Positions 24,649 to 29,739 of a DNA stretch of 30,391 nt are shown in pieces. Origin of the DNA: Chloroflexota bacterium (lineage in GTDB: Bacteria; Chloroflexota; Limnocylindria; QHBO01); NCBI GenBank assembly GCA_024636135.1, contig JAGXHP010000137.1, forward strand, positions 1-30,391. Direction: 5' to 3'. The notes beneath the pieces were generated by a model, which ran no database searches, was not told the origin of the DNA, and saw only the letters and a list, made by a program, of their open reading frames with translations. A program made the position numbers and the translations under genes. Position 1 is the stretch's first letter. Every line of letters begins with the position of its first letter.

Positions 24649-24724
24649 TGGTGGGCCCGGCAGGAATCGAACCTGCGACCATCCGGTTATGAGCCGGTTG
24701 CTCTGACCATTGAGCTACGGGCCC
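24649..24724 (-). tRNA. tRNA with CAT anticodon, probably tRNA-Ile2 (lysidine), alternatively elongator tRNA-Met
   Basis: A 76-nt cloverleaf with CCA encoded. The acceptor stem is GGGCCCG/CGGGCCC with discriminator A, the D arm GCTC/GAGC, the anticodon loop CTCATAA and the T arm GCAGG/CCTGC. Position 27-43 is an A-A mismatch. The C4-G69 and C5-G68 pairs and the TGGTC variable region resemble tRNA-Ile2 of E. coli and B. subtilis, whose C34 is changed to lysidine by TilS, more than elongator tRNA-Met. The identity cannot be settled from sequence alone. Confidence 0.93.
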
Positions 24725-24735
24725 GCAGGAACGAC

Positions 24736-24805
24736 GGTGGACAACTTCGAGTATAGACCGATGTCTTTGCACAACGACAGGCCGATTTCTCCACGTTGTG
24801 GACAA
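24736..24805. promoter_or_regulatory. DnaA-box-like sites upstream of parA
   Basis: Minus strand: TTGTCCACA at 24805-24797 matches the high-GC DnaA box form exactly, and TTGTCCACC at 24744-24736 differs by one base. Plus strand: TTCTCCACG at 24787-24795 is a weaker third site. All lie in the 172-bp gap between the tRNA and parA. Whether they mark part of a replication origin, DnaA control of parAB or the tRNA operon, or chance is open. Confidence 0.4.
24750..24755 (-). promoter_or_regulatory. -10 element of the tRNA-pccB transcription unit
   Basis: TATACT on the minus strand lies 25 nt ahead of the tRNA 5' end and would start transcription near 24743. There is no strong -35 at 17 bases; a GTCGTT-like hexamer is the nearest. 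It is the only visible promoter candidate for the downstream pcc-mcm operon. Confidence 0.45.
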
Positions 24806-24811
24806 CTCCGA

Positions 24812-24841
24812 TGGACCGGCGACGGTTCAGCGGCCTATCAT
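24812..24841 (+). promoter_or_regulatory. Promoter candidate for parAB
   Basis: TGGACC (24812-24817) and TATCAT (24836-24841) are 18 bases apart; four of six and five of six bases match consensus. Transcription would start near 24848, about 49 nt ahead of the parA start. The exact DnaA-box match lies immediately upstream. Confidence 0.4.
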
Positions 24842-24896
24842 CAGCGCGGTCGCAATCGCGACGAAGATCCCCGCCCAACCGCACGAAGGTGACGCG

Positions 24897-25664
24897 TTGA
24901 CCAAGGTAATCTCGATCGCCAACCAGAAGGGCGGCGTCGGCAAGACGACCTGCTCCATCAACCTCGGCGGGGCACTCGCAGAGCGCGGCTACCGGGTGCT
25001 GTGCGTCGACATGGATCCGCAGGCCAACCTGACGGTCGGTCTCGGGGTGTCCCTGTCCGATGTCCACCAGTCGATGGCCGACGTGCTGTCCGAGGATCGC
25101 GTCTCCCTCGACGATGTCGTGCGCGCAACGCAGACCGACGGCCTGTCAGTCGCTCCGGCGACCCTCGAGCTGGCGTCAACCGAGGTCGAGCTCTTCACGG
25201 CCATCGGGCGCGAGATGGTGCTGCGCGACGCCCTTGCCGGCTGGGCGGAGCGCCAGTTCGACGTCATCATCATCGACTCTCCGCCGACCCTCGGCCTCCT
25301 GACGATCAACTCGCTCGTCGCAAGCAACCGCGTGATCATCCCCGTGCAGACTCAGTACTACGCCATCAAGGGACTCACTGCGCTCATCAAGGTCATCAAC
25401 ACGATCAAGATCAAGCTCAACCACGACCTCGAGGTCCTCGGGCTCCTGCCAACCTTCTTCGACGGCCGCACGGTGCTCGCCAGGGAGATGCTCGAGAACC
25501 TTCGCCAACTGGGCGACCACCGCGTCTTCAACACCATGATCAAGCAGACAGTGAAGCTGGGCGAGGCACCGCTGACCGGGAAGCCGGTCACTGAGTACGC
25601 GACCGCATCCGCGGCGGCTCGCGCGTTCCGCGACCTCGCGCAGGAGGTGATCGAACTTGGCTGA
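24897..25664 (+). CDS. parA: Chromosome partitioning ATPase ParA (Soj)
   Basis: Deviant Walker-type ATPase that drives ParB-parS segregation on the nucleoid. The 255-aa product has ANQKGGVGKTT (deviant Walker A with signature lysine) at the N terminus, VDMDPQANLT, and VIIIDSPPTLGLLT (Walker B region). The length is typical of Soj-type chromosomal ParA without an N-terminal HTH. The TTG at 24897 was chosen because GAAGGTGA lies about six bases upstream and the protein then begins TKVISIANQ, normal for the family. The stop overlaps the parB start. Confidence 0.96.
   Translation: MTKVISIANQKGGVGKTTCSINLGGALAERGYRVLCVDMDPQANLTVGLGVSLSDVHQSMADVLSEDRVSLDDVVRATQTDGLSVAPATLELASTEVELFTAIGREMVLRDALAGWAERQFDVIIIDSPPTLGLLTINSLVASNRVIIPVQTQYYAIKGLTALIKVINTIKIKLNHDLEVLGLLPTFFDGRTVLAREMLENLRQLGDHRVFNTMIKQTVKLGEAPLTGKPVTEYATASAAARAFRDLAQEVIELG
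25642..25650 (+). promoter_or_regulatory. Consensus ribosome-binding site deciding the parB start
   Basis: AGGAGGTGA, fully complementary to the 16S 3' end, sits inside the parA coding sequence six bases before the TTG at 25657 and fixes that TTG as the parB start. Confidence 0.85.
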
Positions 25665-26646
25665 CAAGCGACCGGCGTTCAAGGAGAACATTCACCGTCT
25701 CTTCGACGAGGCTCAGCAGACGGACCTCGCACCGGGGATCGTGTCCCTCATCGAGTCGCGGGCGACCCACGCCCAGATTCGGGAAGTCCCGGTCGGCAAG
25801 ATTCTCCCCAACCCCGCCCAGCCACGCCTCTCCTATGACGAGGAGTCACTGACGGAGCTGGCGGACTCGATCCGCGAGCACGGCGTGCTGCAGCCGATCC
25901 TCGTCCGACCGAGCGGCGCGCAGTTCGAGCTGATTGCCGGGGAACGCCGCTGGCGCGCATCACGCATGGCGGAGCGCGAAACGATTCCGGCGATCGTTGT
26001 CGACTTCGACGAGAGCACCGCGCTCGAGGTCAGCATCATCGAGAACCTGCAGCGCGAAGATGTTTCGCCGCTGGAGGAAGCGACGATGTTCCGGCGCATG
26101 ACGGACGTCTTTGGCTACTCCGTGCGCCAACTGGCGCAGAAGGTCGGGAAGGACAAGGGATACGTCGAGAATCGGCTGCGGCTGTCCGATGCGCCCGCAG
26201 ACATCCGAGAGCTGGTGTCATTGCGCAAAGACACGATCAGCCACGCATACGAGCTGATGAAGATCGGCGACGAACGCCAGCGCCGCCGGCTCGGGAAGCG
26301 CATCGCCGCCGGCGAGCTCTCTCTGGCGAAGCTGCGGGTGATCACCGGTGGAGGCAAGCCGGAGTCGGACGCCGAGGGAGCCGAGAAGCCACGGCGCCGA
26401 GCCCGGACGGTTGCGGGCGAGATCGAGGCCAAGAAGGCTGCCGATGATGCCCTGATGGGCGCCCGCTCAAAGCTGGCCGAAGGTGTCGACGACCTGGTCG
26501 ACATCCTCCGGCAGCCGGACATGATGAATCAGATCGGCGAGGTGAACCGCGCGAACTTCGCGAAGCACCTCACCATCACCAAGCTGAAGATCGAGAACGC
26601 GATCGCGCTGATGCGGTCCGGCACCCCTCAGGACGAAGCCGAGTAG
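25657..26646 (+). CDS. parB: Chromosome partitioning protein ParB
   Basis: CTP-dependent parS-binding clamp that works with ParA. The 329-aa product has an N-terminal ParB domain (IREVPVGKILPNPAQPR about 41-57; GERRWRAS 95-102; ENLQREDVSPLEEA about 129-142) that includes the CTP-binding boxes, then a helix-turn-helix (about 153-175, VRQLAQKVGKDKGYVENRL). The C-terminal third is Lys/Ala/Glu-rich and longer than in a minimal ParB. The start is a TTG eight bases before the parA stop ends, behind a consensus ribosome-binding site. No good parS palindrome is visible in the window. Confidence 0.95.
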   Translation: MADKRPAFKENIHRLFDEAQQTDLAPGIVSLIESRATHAQIREVPVGKILPNPAQPRLSYDEESLTELADSIREHGVLQPILVRPSGAQFELIAGERRWRASRMAERETIPAIVVDFDESTALEVSIIENLQREDVSPLEEATMFRRMTDVFGYSVRQLAQKVGKDKGYVENRLRLSDAPADIRELVSLRKDTISHAYELMKIGDERQRRRLGKRIAAGELSLAKLRVITGGGKPESDAEGAEKPRRRARTVAGEIEAKKAADDALMGARSKLAEGVDDLVDILRQPDMMNQIGEVNRANFAKHLTITKLKIENAIALMRSGTPQDEAE

Positions 26647-26657
26647 GACTCCCCCGC

Positions 26658-27014
26658 TCAGGCGGTGTAGGACATGACCTCGCGGTGCTCGACGAGGAAG
26701 TCAACGAGCTTCTGACGGGCATCCGGGTCGATGCGCCGCAGGCCTGCGATGGCCTTCGGGAGCTCGAAGATGGGTGCGGCCAGCGATCCGGCCGTGTCGA
26801 TGCCGACGACGTGGTCGGGCCCCCCGCCCACCAGGAATGCACGCTGGAAGCCGCGAGCGTCGAGACCGGTCGCCGTGCAGAACGCCGCGATCGCGGTTCC
26901 CACCCCGATACGTTTCGCGAAGTCGATGAACAGGTCCGCTGCCCAGGTGTCGACCTGCGCATCGTCCTGGGCAACCACCATCTCGCGGTAGCCCTTCTCC
27001 TCGATCTCGCTCAC
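26658..27014 (-). CDS. Conserved-type protein of unknown function (118 aa)
   Basis: A soluble 118-aa protein with GAGGAGGAT just ahead of its GTG start. The first half is mixed acidic/helical. The middle carries one cysteine (FCTATG) and FLVGGGPDHVVGIDTAG, a small glycine-rich turn; the C terminus is helical. No transmembrane segment or signal peptide is seen and I do not recognise a family. It ends 11 nt from the parB stop, convergently. Codon usage looks like that of its neighbours. Confidence 0.75.
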   Translation of the reverse strand: MSEIEEKGYREMVVAQDDAQVDTWAADLFIDFAKRIGVGTAIAAFCTATGLDARGFQRAFLVGGGPDHVVGIDTAGSLAAPIFELPKAIAGLRRIDPDARQKLVDFLVEHREVMSYTA

Positions 27015-27052
27015 GCATCCTCCTCGTGGGGTGGTCGATTGCCGACGCGGCT

Positions 27053-27069
27053 CGATTCTAGCCGAGCGC
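27053..27069 (-). promoter_or_regulatory. Second copy of the 17-bp promoter element
   Basis: Identical to the element upstream of sdhC (14519-14535): GCGCTCGGCTAGAATCG on the minus strand, with TAGAAT at 27060-27055 as the likely -10, 40 nt before the GTG start of the 118-aa gene. Confidence 0.45.
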
Positions 27070-27111
27070 GCGACTGTGCTGCGGACGCCTCCCGCGGCCC
27101 GTCGGCTGCGC

Positions 27112-27117
27112 TATTCT
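27112..27117 (+). promoter_or_regulatory. -10 element suggesting a leaderless transcript for the 187-aa gene
   Basis: TATTCT ends seven bases before the ATG at 27125, so transcription would begin at or next to the start codon. No ribosome-binding site is seen. Confidence 0.4.
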
Positions 27118-27124
27118 CGACCCG

Positions 27125-27688
27125 ATGTTCGATCGTTCAGCCGACCCGCGCACCGAGGACACCGTCGTGTTCGACGTGCTGCGCACTGTCGCCGGTGCCG
27201 CAGCTCCCGAGCCGATCGGCACCGCCACGTTCCGAAACGGCGGCACCACGATCGATGCCCCGGAGGACGTCAAGGTCGCCATCGAGGAGCTGCTGAGTCG
27301 CGCCTTCGTCGATCGCGTCCAAGCCGATGAGCGACCGCGGGGGTATCGGCGCAGCGGGAGCGGCATGGTTGACATGCTGGTGCCCGGCATGCCGGAGCAC
27401 TTCATCGCCCGGATGCGAGGACTGTGGCTCAGCTATCCGGATGGCTCCGTGATCACCGCCCGATCGACCACGGCGGGGACCATCGCGGTGGCCGGCAGCA
27501 TCGAACCGTCGGAAACAGGCACACCCGTCACGGACGCCCAGGTCAGGCGCTCGACCCTGGTCAGCGCCGATCGTCGGCTCGGAGCGCGCCCACTGGTGCT
27601 CCCCCACCCGCCCGAGGACGGCCGCCGTCCCGAGAGCGAGCTGACTTCCGGATCGATCGACCGAACCGACTGCGGCTGGATCGTCTAG
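27125..27688 (+). CDS. Unknown protein (187 aa), 3' end abutted by IS481-family insertion
   Basis: A soluble 187-aa protein with no signal peptide, transmembrane segment or recognised motif. The N-terminal half looks like a small alpha/beta domain (TVVFDVLRTV, ATFRNGGTTIDAPEDVKVAIEE); the C-terminal 45 residues are Pro/Arg-rich. Its TAG stop (27686-27688) lies inside the left copy of the IS target duplication, so the insertion left the reading frame and stop intact but separated the gene from whatever followed. Confidence 0.75.
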   Translation: MFDRSADPRTEDTVVFDVLRTVAGAAAPEPIGTATFRNGGTTIDAPEDVKVAIEELLSRAFVDRVQADERPRGYRRSGSGMVDMLVPGMPEHFIARMRGLWLSYPDGSVITARSTTAGTIAVAGSIEPSETGTPVTDAQVRRSTLVSADRRLGARPLVLPHPPEDGRRPESELTSGSIDRTDCGWIV

Positions 27689-27689
27689 A
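27684..27689 (+). repeat. Left target-site duplication of the IS481-family element
   Basis: TCTAGA directly before the left inverted repeat. Its TAG is the stop codon of the 187-aa host gene. It matches the right copy at five of six positions. Confidence 0.75.
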
Positions 27690-27708
27690 TGTGATTCCCA
27701 GATAGGTT
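27690..27708 (+). repeat. Left terminal inverted repeat of the IS
   Basis: TGTGATTCCCAGATAGGTT matches the inverted right end at 16 of 19 positions; the three mismatches are at positions 12-14. Confidence 0.85.
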
Positions 27709-27774
27709 CTTGACGAATGAGAGCCCCGCTCCATGGTTAGGGAAGTTCAGAACCCTGACCAGGAGGAGGCTCTC

Positions 27775-28728
27775 ATGGCCCATCGTACCGCCCGTCTCAA
27801 CCTGTTCGGCCGACGGCTGCTGGTGACCCGCATCGCGGTCGACGGCTGGCCGATCGCCAAAGCCGCCGAGGCGCAGGGCGTCAGCCGCACAACCGCCCAC
27901 AAGTGGATCGCCCGCTACCGCGCCGAAGGCTGGTCTGGGCTCGAGGACCGCAGCTCGCGACCGCACCACTCGCCGCGCCTCACCTCACCCGAGCAGGTGG
28001 CCGCCATCCTGCGCGCGCGAGTCGAACGGCGCTGGGGCCCGCACCGCCTGGCGCCGCTGCTCGGGATGCCGCGCTCGACGGTGTATGCCGTGCTGGCGCG
28101 CAGCGGCTACTCGCGCCTGCGGGACGCCGACCGCCTCAGCGGTGTGCCGGTGCGCTACGTGCGCGACCATCCCGGCGCGCTCATCCACCAGGACCACAAG
28201 AAGCTGGGCCGCATTCCCGACGGTGGCGGCCACCGCCTGCTGGGCCGCACCGCCGGCTCGCGCGGCCGCGGCCAGCTCGGCTATGACCACTTCGAGGTGG
28301 TGGTCGACGATGCCACCCGCCTGGCCTACGTGGCCCACGTGCCCAACGAGAGCGCCGCGTCCGCCAGCCGCGCCCTGCTCGACGCGGCGGTCTGGTTCGC
28401 CGAGCGCGGCGTGCGCATCGAGCGGGTCATGACCGACAATGCCTGGGCCTACACCAGCTCCACCTTCGGCCGCGCGGTCACCTCGCTCAACGCGCGGCAC
28501 AAGCGCATCCGACCGCACCGCCCGCAGACGAATGGCAAGGCCGAGCGCTTCATCAAGACGCTGCTGGCCGAATGGGCCTATGGCCGCCTGTATCGCACCA
28601 ATCAGGAGCGCCTCGACGCCCTTCCCGGCTGGGCCACCTACTACAACACCGAGCGGACCCACACCGCTCTCGGCGGCATCACCCCGATGGAGGCGTTACT
28701 CAACAACCTCCATGGGAATCACACCTAG
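27775..28728 (+). CDS. IS481-family transposase
   Basis: DDE transposase of 317 aa. It has an N-terminal helix-turn-helix (about residues 18-48, AKAAEAQGVSRTTAHKWIAR) and an integrase-core domain with the acidic triad in HQDHKKLGRIPD, VMTDNAWAY and TNGKAERFIKTLLAEW. The ATG at 27775 was chosen because AGGAGGAGG lies directly upstream; an ATG at 27733 has none. Translation runs through the right inverted repeat, and the TAG stop (28726-28728) is supplied by the duplicated target, not by the element itself. Confidence 0.95.
   Translation: MAHRTARLNLFGRRLLVTRIAVDGWPIAKAAEAQGVSRTTAHKWIARYRAEGWSGLEDRSSRPHHSPRLTSPEQVAAILRARVERRWGPHRLAPLLGMPRSTVYAVLARSGYSRLRDADRLSGVPVRYVRDHPGALIHQDHKKLGRIPDGGGHRLLGRTAGSRGRGQLGYDHFEVVVDDATRLAYVAHVPNESAASASRALLDAAVWFAERGVRIERVMTDNAWAYTSSTFGRAVTSLNARHKRIRPHRPQTNGKAERFIKTLLAEWAYGRLYRTNQERLDALPGWATYYNTERTHTALGGITPMEALLNNLHGNHT
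28705..28723 (-). repeat. Right terminal inverted repeat of the IS
   Basis: On the minus strand TGTGATTCCCATGGAGGTT, paired with the left end. It also encodes the last residues of the transposase (N-N-L-H-G-N-H). Confidence 0.85.
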
Positions 28729-28729
28729 A
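28724..28729 (+). repeat. Right target-site duplication of the IS481-family element
   Basis: CCTAGA directly after the right inverted repeat; it contains the transposase stop codon. The first base differs from the left copy, so either one base has mutated or the true duplication is the five bases CTAGA. Confidence 0.75.
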
Positions 28730-28791
28730 TCCACAGATTTACGTAGATTTTTCGGTGCTGGGGATCGCCTCGTGAGGATCGGCCTCGACGG

Positions 28792-28797
28792 TATGAT
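28792..28797 (+). promoter_or_regulatory. -10 element suggesting a leaderless transcript for the 69-aa gene
   Basis: TATGAT ends six bases before the ATG at 28804, so the transcript would start at or next to the start codon. A TCGTGA hexamer 16 bases upstream is a weak -35. Confidence 0.45.
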
Positions 28798-28803
28798 GAC
28801 GCC

Positions 28804-29013
28804 ATGACCCTCGTGAAGTACCTCGCATTTCCGGTCGTCATCATCGCGGTCGGCGCCGCGTATTGGTTCCTCTCCTACGAGGCAGCCGGAACCGCCATGT
28901 TGGTGATCTTTGGGATCGCCATGGCACTCATGGGCTGGATCCTCGTCCCCACCTTCGGCGACGTCGGACCGACCGCGCCCGTTGACCCGGACTGGCACGA
29001 ACGCGATTCCTGA
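28804..29013 (+). CDS. Small two-helix membrane protein, possibly a cytochrome oxidase accessory subunit
   Basis: A 69-aa protein with two transmembrane helices (about 4-22 and 29-48) joined by the short turn LSYEAAGT, and a Pro/Asp-rich polar tail. The size and the E-x-x-GT-x-x-L pattern recall the small subunit IV of actinobacterial-type aa3 oxidases, but the similarity is limited and no other oxidase gene is nearby, so this is only a suggestion. No ribosome-binding site is seen ahead of the ATG. Confidence 0.7.
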   Translation: MTLVKYLAFPVVIIAVGAAYWFLSYEAAGTAMLVIFGIAMALMGWILVPTFGDVGPTAPVDPDWHERDS

Positions 29014-29028
29014 CCCGGACACGGGAAC

Positions 29029-29115
29029 GCCGGACACTGCGGCTGCCCTGGCGGCAGAGCCGCCAACGCAGTGTCCGGCTCACTGGTACTAACGGCCAGG
29101 CACCGCTCGCGTTAG
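29029..29115. terminator. Nested inverted repeats between convergent genes, probable bidirectional terminator
   Basis: A perfect 13-bp stem (GCCGGACACTGCG at 29029-29041 with 29067-29079) encloses a second perfect 7-bp hairpin (TGGCGGC and GCCGCCA, 29049-29065, loop AGA). A further 6-bp pair (CTAACG at 29089 and CGTTAG at 29110) follows. The region lies between the stops of two convergent genes. No U-tract is present, so the terminator role is inferred from position and symmetry. Confidence 0.5.
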
Positions 29116-29119
29116 CCCC

Positions 29120-29533
29120 TCACCGAATTCCGGTGTCGTACTCCAGCACGATGTCGTCGGCCCCAGCGTGGCCGACGTCCACCGTCTGCGGGGCCGGCAC
29201 GCCCATCAGACCGTCGACCGGCTGCGCAACCAGGACGTAGCTTCCCGGCAGCACCTCGAAGGAGAACCGGCCGGTCACATCGGTCGCGCCCTCGGTCACT
29301 CGCTCCCCGCCCGGATCGTTGACCAGGATTCGCGCCCCGTCCACGGGCCGCGGTGCGCATGCCGGATCGGGTGGGAGGCGCTCCACGGGGCAGACCGGCC
29401 CGGCCACCGCGGTACCACTCAGCGTGACCGTCGCGGGAGCAGGTGTCGACGGAGGCGCCGGCGCGCACGCCACCGCGAGGAGCGCCACGGCAACGGCCCC
29501 GAGAAGCAGGCTCCACAGGCTCATGCTTGACAC
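29120..29533 (-). CDS. Small lipoprotein with carboxypeptidase-regulatory/CnaB-like beta-sandwich domain
   Basis: A 137-aa secreted protein with a signal peptide ending in a lipobox (LLAVAC, Cys23), a Pro/Ala/Thr linker, then a domain of about 100 residues: VTLSGTAVAGPVCPVE, GARILVNDPGG, TDVTGRFSFEVLPGSYVLVAQPV. This pattern is typical of carboxypeptidase-regulatory-like beta-sandwiches, which usually act as structural or binding modules. Two cysteines (VCPVE, ACAPR) may form a disulfide. The GTG at 29533 has GAGG seven bases upstream; an ATG three codons on is the alternative. The start lies 25 nt after the CCA end of tRNA-Asn on the same strand. Confidence 0.82.
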   Translation of the reverse strand: MSSMSLWSLLLGAVAVALLAVACAPAPPSTPAPATVTLSGTAVAGPVCPVERLPPDPACAPRPVDGARILVNDPGGERVTEGATDVTGRFSFEVLPGSYVLVAQPVDGLMGVPAPQTVDVGHAGADDIVLEYDTGIR

Positions 29534-29558
29534 AGCGTGGCCTCATCGGGTGGTGAAG

Positions 29559-29633
29559 TGGCTCCGGCGGTAGGATTCGAACCTACGACCAAGCGGTTAA
29601 CAGCCGCCCGCTCTACCACTGAGCTACGCCGGA
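29559..29633 (-). tRNA. tRNA-Asn (GTT)
   Basis: A 75-nt cloverleaf with CCA encoded. The acceptor stem is TCCGGCG/CGCCGGA with discriminator G, as expected for tRNA-Asn. The D arm is GCTC/GAGC, the anticodon loop CTGTTAA (anticodon GTT), and the T arm GTAGG/CCTAC with TTCGAAT loop. Confidence 0.97.
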
Positions 29634-29669
29634 ACGAGGAATGCGAGGCGGAGCCTCAGTCGGGTCCGG

Positions 29670-29699
29670 ATTATACGGGCGCATCTTCCGACGGGTCAA
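29670..29699 (-). promoter_or_regulatory. Strong sigma-70 promoter of tRNA-Asn
   Basis: TTGACC (29699-29694) and a perfect TATAAT (29675-29670) on the minus strand, 18 bases apart. Predicted transcription starts near 29663, about 30 nt before the tRNA. It probably also drives the lipoprotein gene behind the tRNA. Confidence 0.88.
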
Positions 29700-29739
29700 A
29701 ATCGCTACCGGCCTGCCCCGGGGAATTGCGCCGGGGGCC

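Larger units (their letters stand above)
27690..28723 (+). mobile_element. Complete IS481-family insertion sequence
   Basis: A 1034-bp element with imperfect 19-bp terminal inverted repeats starting TGTGATTCCCA and one DDE transposase gene. It is flanked by TCTAGA on the left and CCTAGA on the right, the NCTAGN target known for IS481. The joined flanks read ...ATCGTCTAGATCCACAG..., presumably the empty site. All parts look intact. GC content and codon use do not stand out from the surroundings, so acquisition from a related genome or long residence is likely. Confidence 0.9.

Noticed and set aside
23053..24773. Inverted 12-mer TGTGCAAAGACA (23053-23064) and its complement at 24762-24773
   Set aside because: One copy spans the start of a coding gene and a similar stretch occurs in parB coding sequence; there is no further flanking similarity, so chance is the better explanation.
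24725..26646. parS site near parAB
   Set aside because: No sequence close to the palindromic TGTTTCACGTGAAACA consensus was found near parAB or elsewhere in the window; the CACGTG-like pieces seen are in coding sequence and lack the flanking symmetry.
27125..27688. 187-aa gene as a pseudogene truncated by the IS
   Set aside because: Joining the flanks at the duplicated CTAG restores the same TAG stop, so the frame was not shortened by the insertion.
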